A DNA stretch of 64,000 nt, taken from the NCBI GenBank assembly GCA_030407085.1, contig CM059584.1:121806501-121870500 (forward strand), read 5' to 3'. Position 1 is the stretch's first letter. The number at the start of each line of letters is the position of its first letter. Positions 37,832 to 48,014 of the stretch are shown in pieces. The translations under genes and the position numbers were made by a program. The stretch is from Trichopria drosophilae. Lineage: Eukaryota; Arthropoda; Insecta; Hymenoptera; Diapriidae. The notes under the pieces are model-generated. The model was not told where the DNA came from. It did no database searches and saw nothing but the letters and a program-made list of their open reading frames with translations.

Positions 37832-39250
37832 TTAAAGCAATACTTTGTACGGCGCAAGTCTGACATTGATAAGAATAACAAATTCGACCTCTCTCCGCTC
37901 ATCTTCTGCGAATCGTACGCAAATCAACTCAAGACAGAAGATTTCGAATGCCCACGCAGGTTCTTCAACCAAGGACACCGAAACGGGTTTTTATTTTGTC
38001 CCCGTCCTCTGTTTACTGTCAACGTGTCTCCGTCGTCGTCTTCTGCTGCAGCTTCATCGCCTGTTACTGGTCATAAGCCGTCTATTGGTCATAACTTGTT
38101 AAAAATAGATTTTTGGAATGCGCACGGTTTCTCTAATATTAAAAAGAACACTTTTTATTCCAAACATAAAATTATAAATTTTGTCGAAACTTTGCGAGAC
38201 TCTGAAATTCGCACGGAGGATCTGTCTACTGGTCATTCAGTGATTAATTCACCAGCCATTCGCTCCAGTAGTATTGGTCGCTGTAGTGGAGGCCTTTTAT
38301 CCCAAATTACCCCCAACTTCAGTTTTGTCCCTCTAAATGCGTTTCCACACTGGCTTTTTTATAAGCTGAATATGTACCCGCGTAATTTAATTGTTGGCTC
38401 CTTTTACTTCTCTCCTCTCTCCGACTTAGTTTATCTGCTCCACTCCCTGCAACCTGTTTTAGATGTACTGAAGGACCAGTTCGCAGACTGTATTTTTATC
38501 TTAGGTGGCGATTTCAACTGCCGTGTGGGCTCTTCAGACCAACTAAGCGAGGTTGCTCAAATTTTCGAGGATTCCTCTGTGCGAGTTTATAGATGCTCAC
38601 ATGATGAGACTTTCAACCGACGCAGAACCCTCTTGTCTGATTTCATGACCAAAAATAATTTAGCCTTATTAAATGGCCGAACGTCCAGAGACTTTCCGGC
38701 GCACTATACTTTTCTCGTACAAAGAGGATTCAGTGTCGTTGATCTGGTCTGGGTCTCTATATCGCACATTCACTATATTCATGACCTCTCGATCGGCGAT
38801 GACCTTTACGGCTCTGACCCCTTGCCAGTGTCGATAGCACTTTATCTTTCCGACGAAAAAGCTTCCGTTCAAGCACCCGATCAAGGTGCTATAATTCGTC
38901 GAGTGACTCGTTTTCAGAAGCCCTCGGACGGGGCAAACAATGCTTTTGCGATATTTCAAGCGCTTCTCGCGGCCTCGCTTCAGATCGCCGCTTCATCGGA
39001 TTGTATTGAACTCGACGCGCTCTACAGCCATTTAATAGAATCAGTCCGTGGCTGGGCGGTCGTTTCCGGCTTTTTAAAAGAAATTGTAATTCGCGATAAG
39101 ATAGCACCCATCGGCTTTGAAAAACAGTGGTTTGACAAAGATTGTCTTTCCGCTAAGAGATCCTGTGCCCGTGCGCTGAGACATATGAGGGAGGCTGGAT
39201 ACACCGAGGAAGCATACGAACCTATTAACAGCAAAAAAATTATCTTATGA
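37832..39250 (+). pseudogene. Apurinic-type endonuclease domain of the non-LTR element
   Basis: The frame is open from just after a TAA at 37829 to 39250. After a Ser-rich linker (about 38024-38060) it reads FWNAHGFSN (about 38114), INFVETLRDSE (about 38175), SSIGRCSGGL (about 38269), GGDFNCRVG (about 38505) and VVDLVWVS (about 38738). These are the ordered motifs of the APE-like endonuclease that nicks target DNA in R1/Jockey-type elements. The terminal motif is SDPLPV (about 38816) instead of SDHLPV, so the catalytic His is replaced by Pro, a one-base change. A one-base slip in an A-run near 39235 ends this frame; dropping it would lead into the RT part that follows. The region 5' of the endonuclease is unassigned. 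Confidence 0.75.
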
Positions 39251-39665
39251 CTCTAACATCGCCGACAGATTTGCGGAAGTGCGCAACTCCGCAGATTTTT
39301 GGCCGGCAATACGTAAATTTCGTTTAAAACCGTCAATGCGCCGCCTAGTGTCAGACGATACCTGGAATGCGCCCGAACGGTATTTCGGCTCCTTTGACCC
39401 GGAGCTGGACTCACCTCTCTCTATGTCTGAGCTTCGGGATAGTTTGAACGCCTTGAAGGTGGGTAAGGCCATCGGTCTGGACAAAATTCCCGCTGAACTT
39501 CTTAAACTTATGGACGACCAGTGGCTTTCCCTCCTTTGCTCGCTCTTCAATAGAATTTTCACTGACGAGGCCTTCCTCTCAGGGTGGGCTGATTCGCTGA
39601 TCTTTACCTTGTATAAGAAGGGCGCCCGCACCGACCCTTCTAATTACCGGCTAATTGCTGTATAG
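39251..39665 (+). pseudogene. RT finger region of the same element, cut off before the palm
   Basis: The frame continues the endonuclease protein after the A-run slip. It reads ADRFAEVRNSADFWPAIRKF, then the finger motifs KAIGLDKIPAELLK (about 39467) and YKKGARTDPSNYRLIAV (about 39613), which match the KxxGxDxIPxE and DPxNYRPI boxes of non-LTR reverse transcriptases. It stops at TAG 39663-39665, exactly where the palm should begin. The next coding frame picks up about 350-400 residues later in family terms. Confidence 0.75.
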
Positions 39666-39666
39666 C

Positions 39667-40515
39667 GCCATGGTTACTTCGGTTTTATTATATGCGGCTC
39701 CGTTTTGGGCTCTAGGATATTTGGATAGACTGGAGTCGGCGCAGACCAACTTTTTCAAAAGGCTTCTCCATCTGCCGAGAAATACCCCGGCTTATCTATT
39801 ACGTTTGGAACTTGGTATCCTCCCGATCGTGGTAGAGATACTAAATCGGTCTATAAAATGGATAATCAAGACTCTAAGATTGCCCGACTCCAGACTACCC
39901 AAGATTCTACTCATTCGCTTAAGAGAACTGGCAGTGTCGTCTCCGGAAGAACCCCGAAACTGGCTTACGCAACTTTTTTTGCTCTTGGATGAGGCAGAGG
40001 CTGCTGCCTTGCAGGACAACTTCAATGCCGAGTACTGGGCCGCAGTTGGCCCGCGTTTAATCGCTCAATACGCAGATTCTTGGAGAGCAAAAGATCTGGC
40101 CAGATATTATAACTCGAAACATGTACAGTTGCCAATTTACCGCCAGATCACTGACTCGGCGTATACACTGTACCCGCCTCGCATGTCTCTGCCTTGTCTA
40201 AGAGTAAAAGCCAAACTCAGACTAGCAACAGTCTTTACGCGTTCGCTCTTAGTTTCCGGTATGCGTCTCAGTTATAACCCGCAATTGCCTTATTCTTTAT
40301 GCAATATGAATGCTCTCGAGTCGCTGCGGCACATTTTTACAGAATGCCCTTGTCTTGCACCAGTCAGACGCGCTTTTGCCGCAAATGTACCCGCGTGCCA
40401 TTCAAGCAACCTCTTATGCGTTCTGATCAGCAACTCAGATCTTAGCTCTGCGAAGACTCTATTTAGGTTCATGAGAGCAACGCTCACGAGAAGAGCATTT
40501 TTATTAGGCAACTAA
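39667..40515 (+). pseudogene. RT thumb and Cys/His C-terminal domain of the same element
   Basis: The frame begins with LYSAMVTSVLLYAAPFWA, the conserved segment just after the thumb in R1/Jockey-like polymerases (YxxxxxxxLLYAxxxW). It runs to a C-terminal Cys/His cluster (SLCNMNALESLRHIFTECP, about 40297) before stopping at 40515. There is no true start codon because the segment was internal to the original protein. The join to 39665 removes the palm with both catalytic Asp and shifts the frame. The 3' UTR with AATAAA-rich tail follows to about 40665. Confidence 0.75.
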
Positions 40516-40772
40516 TGTTTTAATTTTAATTTTGTCTTTTTGCGTCAAGCGTGTTTTCCCTATTTCATTTTAGTTTTGCGTACCTTTCGCCCTACTTCGG
40601 CACTCTCCTCTCAACAGGATGTATCCCCATATGAGAGTAATAAATACAAATAAAAATACAATACAAATAACAAATTGTTTGACGGTTTTGAGCTGTTAAA
40701 TATGTACCTCCAACGAAAATTATGGTATTTTTAAAATAATCATGTTTTTTTTTAAATCCGGATAGGAAAGAC

Positions 40773-40855
40773 CACATAATACCGGTTTTATTTTAAGATA
40801 AAACCGTATTATTATGTGTATGTCATTCCGTTATCCGGAACATATATTGTGACAA
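40773..40855. repeat. Left inverted terminal repeat of the DIRS-like element with internal hairpin
   Basis: The segment cacataat-accggttttat (from 40773) pairs with ataaaacc-gtattattatgtg (to 40818), and an outer pair tccggata/tatccgga extends the fold to 40757-40839. The right end at 44278-44330 shows a shorter palindrome, ttttattaaaata, at the same place. Terminal palindromes fit the circular intermediate of DIRS replication, though that role is an inference. Confidence 0.6.
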
Positions 40856-40885
40856 ATATTTAACGGAGAGGAACAAATAAATTTG

Positions 40886-41477
40886 TTAAAGACTTATTTT
40901 CTTGTGGCCACGAGCACGATTATAACATTTTTGAAATGTGCACACTTTTCCAATTTCTACGTTCCAAAATCTCTTCAATTGGGCAATTTTCAATGCAGCT
41001 TAACGATGCTGCAGCCAATCCAGTACCTCCTGCTGAGCTGTTAATACCAGCTTCTCACAAGATTGTTTTTATTCAACCCTGACTTGTCTAGATAATAGTT
41101 TCTGTCTTGACTGTTTGTAAGAAGACGAATCAATTTTCAATCAAAATTTTTGCTAAAAAGTAATACTATCTCCATTACCGATTAAACTATCCGGAGTACA
41201 TTCCAAAAGAGTGAGATCCTGGACTCTGTGACCTGAACATACAGCAGTTAAATTATTGCACACATTCGTGACACTTCAAATAGTCTTCTATATTTAGAAT
41301 GATTAGCAAACACTCGTAAACAATTTGAGTATACCAAATTTTAGCTATTGGTTTTCTAACAGACGTATTTGTTATCCCTTTCATAATTTGTTTTACTAAG
41401 GAATGGTTACTAAGATTAAATTCAGAATCAAAATTTACAACTGCTGACTTACGAACATCGATAGTACTAGTAGCCAA
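40886..41477 (-). pseudogene. Tyrosine recombinase remnant of the DIRS-like element
   Basis: The N-terminal SAM-like part reads LSNHSLVKQIMKGITNTSVR near 41430-41370. The C-terminal catalytic part reads AAASLSCIENCPIEEILERR in one frame (about 41010-40950), then, after a one-base shift, CTFQKCYNRARGHKK (about 40933-40894), which contains the expected nucleophilic Tyr, ending at TAA 40886. The spacing between the two parts (about 350 bp) is too short for a full recombinase, so the middle, including the first catalytic Arg, has been deleted or degraded. The enzyme family integrates the circular DNA form without target duplication. Confidence 0.65.
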
Positions 41478-41739
41478 TTTCTCATTCGATTTCAGATGTA
41501 CAAGAAATTTTGCTAATTATCCAGTTGGGTCAGAATAATTTATATTATTTTCAAAACACCACTTTCACCATCTCCTCCACGGAGCCTTGTATAACCTTGA
41601 TAAGGTAGACCGGCTTTAATCCTTTTCTGTTTTATTCCAATTTTCTAATGCTTTCTCTCGTGTCTATTAAATTCCTGTCCAAGTTCACGATTAATACTAG
41701 ATGATCCAATGCTCTATTTTTTAAATCCAGTGTCCAAAA

Positions 41740-43349
41740 TACTTTCTCCTATCCAGGTGGTGTTATTAAATAAATGCCCTTTGAGTTATTTGGATCTGCA
41801 AACGCTCGAGGTATTAAACACGGTAGTGGAAATACCCACGCTAGGGTAAAAATCCCACATTCTACAGAAAGCATTGTGGAAAAATGCTTTCTTGTCCTTG
41901 ACATCCAGCGGTACATAATGATCTACTACATGTGCGGACATATGAAAAAGGTCCACTACGAGTCTGCCCCATATCTGGAAAACGCTTCCTATTACATCTG
42001 CAGAGAAATGCCATTCTGGTAATTCCCTTCCACGAGATAGATGATTCGCTAACCCATTGTACCTTCCTGGAATATAATTCAGTTGAATTTAAATATTGTA
42101 ATAATCTACAAATTCTATGATCTGTTGTGTGATTTCTAACAATTTCTTTGATTTCGTTCCCCCTTCCTTGCGTAAGTAGGCTACTACTGCCTTATTATCT
42201 GATTGTATTAAATAAATAGAATTCTTCAAATTTTTTCTGTGACTTGTGAGACTTCAAGGCTTCGAAAAGTGCATACATTTCCTTTATGTTGCTGTGCCAA
42301 ACTTTCTTTTTCTTTGACCAACATCCCGATATTACAATATCGTCCACTTCCCCAGCTATGATCTGATGCATCCGATGTTATGAAATGTAAAGGATGTGGT
42401 TGGTGAATACAAAAAAGAGAATTCCCATTCTTCATCCATCACTTCAGATCTGCAATAACGGGTTCTGGTAGGATAATCTGTTTTCAAGGCAACTGATACC
42501 TCAAAGAGTTGACTTGAATCTGCATCTTTTGACATTGAAGTCGACCACGAGGAACAATGAAGGTTGCAAAATTCAATGTTCCCAGGATACTTTGTGCTTC
42601 TTTCAAGCACGATATCTTCTTGAAGAGAAGTACTTTTAATATTCCAAGAACGTTTTTCTTCTGGTGTCGAGTCACACCTACCCAGTTGTTTTGTGTGTTC
42701 CAACGAACACCAAGAAACTTCAAATCTTGCCAAGATTCTTTCATACATTTCTTCTGATTTATAGTCCAGTCCAAACATTGAAGCATATCTAATGCTATTT
42801 TCGTGTGAATTTTCAAGGTAACTTGATGTTGATGACCCAGAGGAAGTCGTCGAAGTACACCACTATTCGTATTCCTTGATGCCTGAGTTTTTCGGCAATC
42901 CAGTTGGTAATTAATACGAAGATTTGTGAGGAACTGCTACAACATGGAGGTAAACAAGTAATCTGTAATAATTGGTTATTGTATTCCAAACCAAGAATTT
43001 TTGTCAGAAAATCTAAGGGTTGACGAAAGGTAGGTACTTTGAAGTGGCTGATCAATGAGAATTTTCTTGTCTTTATGAAAGTATTCAACTTTTTCAAATT
43101 GAAGATTGGTCTGACCGACCCATAGGTTTTTGGTACCAAAAACATCTTTGACAGGAATTCTGTTTGATCGGATGCTGGTTCCAATATTTTTAAGTGTAAC
43201 ATTATCTGCCACCTTATCAATTTCCTGTGGGATAATTTATTAAGTCTCTGTGTATCAGGCGCATCAGTGGGGGTTTTTTGTCTGACATTTTTGGCATTTG
43301 CAATTTGCCATCCTTTGATGAATTCTTTTAGTTGCCCGGCCTGAAACAA
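41740..43349 (-). pseudogene. RT-RNase H region of the DIRS-like element
   Basis: RT motifs in order are FLSKMFLVPKTYGSVRPIFN (about 43160), LKKLNTFI (about 43095) and VVYFDDFL (42841-42864), where both catalytic Asp remain. LKFLGVRWNT follows (about 42715). RNase H begins HFITSDASDHSWG (about 42380) and continues with IQSDNKAVVAYL (about 42206). NYIPGRYNGLANHLSRG (about 42080-42030) and PEWHFSADVIGSVFQIWG (about 42023) follow. This tail, a W-rich block after RNase H leading to VDLF, is characteristic of DIRS/Ngaro polyproteins. At least two frameshifts (near 42815 and 42435) and one stop (about 42094) break it. Confidence 0.75.
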
Positions 43350-43800
43350 AAAGTCTCCTTCATTGGAAACGTCGATGCGAGGTTTGCCCTCGCCTCTGTG
43401 TTTTCCGTATTCCTCCTCACTTCCAACTGGTGGAAGAAGGCCAGCTGACTAAACGAAGACCAGCCATGATAACTAAACGAAGGAGCTTTATTTTCTTTCA
43501 ATCTTCCTGATGCAGAATTTGATATCGTATCTATAAATGCTTGAGGTTTAACTAAATTACTAAATGGGCTATTTCTCATCTCATTTGGTAGCTTATATTT
43601 AAATATTTTTGAAACACCGCTCATTTTCTGTAATTGAGAATACATTTGCTCTTCTCCGAATAAGTGTGTTAAAGAAGTATTTTGGTTTTGGCACAGTTGG
43701 GTCTTTCAGAACCGTCATAGGATCTGGTAATTCTGGTAAGTTGATTGAAGGAGCTGTCAATTCCTCTCCTCCTCCTCCTCCTCCTCATTAGATGAAGCTT
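43328..43800 (-). pseudogene. Gag-like segment of the DIRS-like element
   Basis: Upstream of the RT, the minus strand encodes a Glu run from a (GAG)n tract at 43764-43786, then ELTAPSINLPELPDPMTVL, PKPKYFFNTLI and ITENERCFKNI, and a second frame starting MYSQLQKMSGVSKIFKYKLP. The arrangement and position fit a DIRS gag, but primary sequence conservation in this protein is low. The frame changes at the GAG tract, consistent with slippage. Confidence 0.4.
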
Positions 43801-44277
43801 CTTAGTCTGCTATTTATTTTGAAATTGACCATATACGAAATGCTGCAATTCTGACATTTGACACGATAAACGTTGTAATGATTTGCTTTTTCCCCTCCTT
43901 TTCCTCTTTTTCTTTCTTAAAGATTCTGATGTTGAAGACGAATATGAATCTGAACTATCCGATGATCAAAGGGAATGTGCTCGTTTCTTTCTAGAGTCAC
44001 TAACATTCTACGTTTTGATAATTTTCCATAGATATGATTCAATTTGCAATCAATTATTTCTTATTTAATAAGCTTTATGTGAATAATTATCAATGAAATA
44101 ATAAGAAATTTCACGAAAGAAAAAAAACGACCGAAATTCGTTGAATTGCAATGTTAATTGAAAACAAAACAATAAACTGCGTAATAGTGTGTTACTAAGG
44201 AATCAAACTGGAGCAAATTCTATTCTATATTCAAAGTGCAATAAGGACCGAAGGCTGAAATATAGGATGTCTTCCTT

Positions 44278-44330
44278 CACAATATGTTACGGATAACGGA
44301 ACGACAGACATAATGATGCTATTTTAATAA
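44278..44330. repeat. Right inverted terminal repeat of the DIRS-like element
   Basis: The reverse complement reads tcattatgtctgtcgttccg and continues ttatccgtaacatattgtga, matching 40809-40852 apart from a few substitutions and a 2-bp gap. The region 44100-44277 between gag and this repeat is AT-rich leader without recognised signals. Confidence 0.6.
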
Positions 44331-44385
44331 AATAATGGAAAGTGCTGAATGGATTTGGGATAATCCGTAATCGCGTAGAATAATA

Positions 44386-44863
44386 AACAAGATCCACAAA
44401 GAAGGGGTTCCTTAGTATCAACTATAAATTCACATTCCTACCATTTAGCTCGATGTTTCTCCAATATCTTAAATAATACTGTAGGGAAATATCAGCACTT
44501 TTAACTGACCGTTAAAACTGCCGAGCCAAACCAAAATCTGTCAATATACCCCTTAGATAAAAAAATCATGTCACTAGATATCGTCACGAAATCAATAATC
44601 GAAAGAAGATGGTCTGCAATTGATGAAATAACATCTTTACCAAAACAGAAATGTTTAGAAGGTGTTAAATTAGTTTTTTATAACTCAATGGTTGCTTTTC
44701 ATTATCATAAACAGCTACATGGAGTTTCCATGGGTTCTCCATTGTCACCGATAGCAAATCTGCCTATGGAATTTATTGAGATCATCTTATTAAATAAATT
44801 ACAATTTAAGCCAGCTTTCTATATGCGATATGTAGATGAGATTTTACTCGCATATCCTGAATG
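44386..44863 (+). pseudogene. Penelope-like element reverse-transcriptase fragment
   Basis: The fragment starts with KIHKEGVP near 44388, the KxHK entry motif of Penelope-like RTs. It passes through shifted frames to an open segment reading SLDIVTKSI (about 44570), KQLHGVSMGSPLSPIANLPM (about 44710) and MRYVDEILLAYPE (about 44824). The GxxMGSPLSP box is diagnostic. The active site is YVDE where YVDD is expected, so the second catalytic Asp is replaced by Glu. No GIY-YIG endonuclease or telomerase-like 5' part is present. The fragment is cut off about 15 bp before the inverted-repeat element at 44877. Confidence 0.7.
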
Positions 44864-45131
44864 ATATAAGAAATATCCCCGATAGCAACGTGAGTTCATA
44901 TAAGGTGCATAATGGAACTCACAAACGATATTAAAGCGCATGTATGCACTCCACGTGAGTGCTATTTGTATCCGCCAACCAGATGACGATCGTCACTCAC
45001 ATACGAGTCTTGCCTTATTGAACAATTTGCGCATGCGCACACCACTAACTTCTTTCCGCACAGGCATTCCGCCCGACGATGATGGGTTGTCCACCAAGAC
45101 TATTATCCAATCATTACACAAAAGTCTCGTG

Positions 45132-45364
45132 CCGTAGTCCCCCTCTTAAGTCATATGATTGAGGCAAACATGATCGCGGCGCCTTCCCTTAAGTAATATT
45201 TCCCTCACCTCCCACTACTTGAATTTTCACTTGTCATATGCGCACACGCAATGGTACAACGCGAGCTTTTCAACCGGCGAATGGTGGGAGAATCCCTCAG
45301 GGGAAAAATATGACTTAGAGAAAGGGACATATATGCGTTATGAGGAATATATGACTTAAGGAGG
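45132..45364. mobile_element. Small inverted-repeat element E, word CTTAAGTCATAT
   Basis: The left end GTAGTCCCCCTCTTAAGTCA is mirrored by ATATATGACTTAAGGAGG at the right. ATATGACTTA words recur at about 45307 and 45350, and cccttaagtaatattt at about 45187. The interior carries ttccctcacctcccac and, inverted, gtgggagaatccctcagggg, the pair shared with the 47 and 54-55 kb elements. The terminal CTACTGTA is missing on the right, where the next element begins. Confidence 0.5.
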
Positions 45365-45787
45365 TTCACCAGGTACCTACCGAGTCAAATGTGGAACGGA
45401 CGCCGATATGACTTCAGTGGTATGCTTTCTAAGACGTTGCCGTCCGTCAATATAACCAAAAATGACCCTTTTAGCTATTTGTTTATTTTATTTCTCGTCT
45501 CTAAAGGTAAGAAGAGACGTATTTCTTTCTGCAAATAAAATCTCACAAATTTTTTTATCAGCAGTATAAATTTTACGAAAAACTCAATGTTAATTCAATA
45601 CGAATTTCATGAATATATACATGTTCCCATAAAACTCAATGTTAAAGAATCGTGAACATTTTTATTAATTTCTCTGCTCTGAAGGTACCTAGGGGCTTGA
45701 AACTTTGCAGGCATTAATTTCTTTCATTGTTTAACCTACTATAATTTTTTCGTTAAATTCTCAATGTTAATTCTTTGACCTGGTGAA
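45365..45787. mobile_element. Inverted-repeat segment TTCACCAGGT...ACCTGGTGAA
   Basis: A 10-bp perfect terminal repeat encloses 423 bp. Three copies of aaaactcaatgttaa/aaattctcaatgttaa lie inside (about 45582, 45637, 45756). There is no coding. It sits exactly between elements E and F, which suggests insertion at an E/F junction. Confidence 0.4.
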
Positions 45788-46000
45788 ACAGTAGTCCTAG
45801 TCCTAATTCTCGAATATTACCTGTCCAAATTCACAATTTGTCCTCCGTTCTTGGGTTGCTAGAGTGACCAAAAAAATGCAGGGTGCGCGCATGCGCGAAG
45901 GCAAACTTGAAGCGTTGGAGGAGAAAAACGCGACTTGGTGGGGTTGTAGAAGTAACGTAAATTAAGAAAGCGTGAATTAGGACAAGAATGGACCATTGTA
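45788..46000. mobile_element. Small inverted-repeat element F, word CCTAATTC
   Basis: The left end ACAGTAGTCCTAGTCCTAAT is inverted, imperfectly, in gaattaggacaagaatggac-cattgta at the right. The interior holds gcgcgcatgcgcg (about 45887), the palindrome found in several related elements. It is non-coding. Confidence 0.5.
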
Positions 46001-46150
46001 TGTGCTTAGACGCGGAGATTTTTTGCGCGTGCGCAGTCCCGTTCCGTATATTTTACTCAATCCTGAACTCTCATATATATATTCACATAAGCACTCATAA
46101 GTGAGATCTCTAACATGAGGACATCGTGAGACTCACCTTGCTATCTGGGG

Positions 46151-47186
46151 TTGTCGACCGAATCACTTTAGTAGCCCCTTGTTAATAATGCATTAAAAAT
46201 TAAAAACGTACTAGCATAAAAAACACTATTCTACAAAATAAATAACACCAAGTTAATACCTTCCAGGGACACGGGTCGGTGATTAATTAAGAGTTTCAAA
46301 TATATAATGCTGAGAATGCCCTACAACTACTTTATGAGCATAAGAATGTAAATATAAACGCCCTTTGCGGTGCGTATTAAATACATAAGTATTTCTGATC
46401 ATTTTTAATTTATTGGCATTTTATTATTATTTAAATTTTCATTGATAACACTACCAAAACAATAGAAATGTTTATGGCCCCATAATTTCTGTTTCTAAAT
46501 GATCTCAATGATATGAAATCACAGACGTCAGAGGTCATGTTAAAAACTACATAGACATGTGCTCATCGATAATGTGAATTTGTTAAGATTTCACAAATTT
46601 TATTATTTATGTCAACTTCATCTTGCCGTGAATGTATGATGTGCACACGGTCATGACAGGGATAGATTTCTTCATTTTTATCACAGAAATAAGAAGCACC
46701 TCCTACTTTATTGGGTTATTGCTTGCCGCAATCATAAAACAAGAAGATATCAATAAAATATAGATTTCACGAAAAGTTTTTTCATGTCAAACGGATACAG
46801 AAATCTTTTATAAACTTTGGGCACATCAACGTAACTTATAATTACTGTATTATATTATGGTTAGTTACAAGTTAAACATGAAATCAAACACTTAATCCAC
46901 GGGCCGAGTATATAGCATAAGGGAGATTTTTAAAGAAATTGGATTGTTTCATTTGGAATTCAAAAATATGATGACTCAAGAAATCTAGGTATAACAAAAA
47001 GTGAAAAATATTACGAGTGTGGTCAGTTATTGTATCAAAGAAAAACTGAAGAAAATTTCAACGTTTCACTGTTTTTTTTTTTTCATTTCAATTTCAAATT
47101 ATGAAAATATTTTTTAATAAATTTCCAATAGCTTACGATAGCCAGTTTTCGTGATTAACTCAACCACAAGCTAAAAATTCCCTAAT
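46151..47186. other. AT-rich sequence, nothing recognised
   Basis: No exon, RNA gene or element ends were identified between the 45-46 kb composite and the 47.2 kb element. Confidence 0.4.
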
Positions 47187-47504
47187 TACAGTAGAACCCC
47201 GTTTTGACGACATGGATCGGTTCCGCGACTTCCCCTAAGCTCCCGTTTATCGACATTCCAGCTAGAAAGTGCGTTCCCCCACCGCAACCCATCGACAAGC
47301 ATGCTAAAGTGACGTCACACGTCACTCGACCAATACGGTTGTTTTCGCTATGCACGTACACATGCGCCGTCTCGTGAGGGGAAGCGTTTAGACGTGGTGG
47401 GGATGACGGGAATGGCTGGTATGTCGTTAAAAGGGGTGTCACTAGTGTTGTAGAAAAGAGTATGTCGATAAACGGAGGTGGCGTTAAAAGGGGGTTCTAC
47501 TGTA
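47187..47504. mobile_element. TA-flanked CAGTAGAACCCC element, word GTCGTTAAAAGG
   Basis: CAGTAGAACCCCGTTTTGACG starts at 47189 and is mirrored by GTTAAAAGGGGGTTCTACTG ending at 47502, with TA on both sides (47187-8, 47503-4). Right subterminal words GTCGTTAAAAGGGG, GTCGATAAACGG and GGCGTTAAAAGGGG form a short array. The interior contains cttcccctaagctcc and gcgttcccccaccgc, inverted at about 47375. TIR sequence and TA target fit non-autonomous pogo/Tigger-like elements. The minus-strand frame across it has no domain. Confidence 0.7.
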
Positions 47505-47515
47505 TATTAATTATG

Positions 47516-47931
47516 TATACCGGGTGGATGCGAGAAAATTGGCCATATGGAAGACCGTGTTAAGGCTAGCGCGCGTGTGATTGGTCCATTCTATTTAGCT
47601 GAATGCTTAAAGTCTTTCGTGATTGGTTTTAACAAAATTCTAGTAAATTTCAATCCAGATCTTATACTCAAACTCTTTGCTTGTAGTTTAATCAATTTTA
47701 TTTTTAAAAAATATTAATAAATCTAATTTTAATATAATTTGGAAGTTTCACTAAAAAGAGCACATAGCAAAGAGCTCGCGTATAAGATCTGAATTGAAAT
47801 TTACTAGAATTTTGTTACAACCAATCACGAAAGACTGTAAGCATTCAGCTAATTAGAATGGACCAATCACAAGCACGCTAGCCTTAACACGGTCTTCCCT
47901 ATGGCCAATTCTCTCGTATCCACCCGGTATA
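47516..47931. mobile_element. Long-TIR element TACCGGGTGG
   Basis: The first ~180 bp and last ~175 bp are inverted copies with about 90 percent identity by eye, leaving a spacer of about 60 bp. They start tataccgggtgga and contain gaccgtgttaaggctag and gattggtccattct. TA flanks both ends. It lies 12 bp from the previous element. It is non-coding and would form a near-complete hairpin. Confidence 0.75.
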
Positions 47932-48014
47932 TTAAAATTAATGTATGGCCAGTGAAAAAATTAAAGTAATTATTTTTCAGTAGTGACCAATCAGTTTTCA
48001 AAAGGACCACACAT

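Larger units (their letters stand above)
37874..40676 (+). mobile_element. Non-LTR retrotransposon lacking the RT palm, with candidate 11-bp target duplication
   Basis: An endonuclease domain, RT fingers and RT thumb/C-terminus occur in order, but the palm with the catalytic YADD box is missing. The 3' tail is AT-rich (aataaatacaaataaaaatac). The 11-mer aataacaaatt occurs at 37874-37884 and 40666-40676 and could be the target-site duplication. However, the first open frame runs back past 37874 to 37832, so the true 5' end is uncertain. An A-run frameshift and the palm deletion make it non-autonomous. Confidence 0.7.
40773..44330 (-). mobile_element. DIRS-like tyrosine-recombinase retrotransposon, degenerate
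   Basis: In minus-strand order the element has a gag-like segment, RT, RNase H, a DIRS-type C-terminal extension and a tyrosine recombinase. Inverted terminal repeats lie at about 40800-40855 and 44278-44330. The two copies share attatgt, ttccgttatcc and aacatattgtga with few mismatches, in opposite orientation. Inverted rather than direct termini, plus a recombinase in place of a DDE integrase, define the DIRS order. All frames contain stops or shifts, so it is inactive. It abuts the non-LTR element on the left and a Penelope-like fragment on the right. Confidence 0.8.
44877..46150. mobile_element. Outer inverted-repeat element G, host for three younger insertions
   Basis: The left end CCCCGATAGCAACGTGAGT and the right end (inverse CCCCAGATAGCAAGGTGAGT) match. 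Words of the type GTGAGT/ACTCAC recur within 100 bp of both ends. Interior sequence of G is visible only at 44900-45131 and 46001-46130, each with a TGCGCRTGCGCA-type palindrome (45029-45040 and about 46023-46034). The middle is occupied by three smaller elements lying end to end. There is no coding capacity. Confidence 0.5.

Noticed and set aside
38669..39631. Minus-strand open frames at 38.7-39.6 kb
   Set aside because: They are antisense to the endonuclease and RT finger coding sequence.
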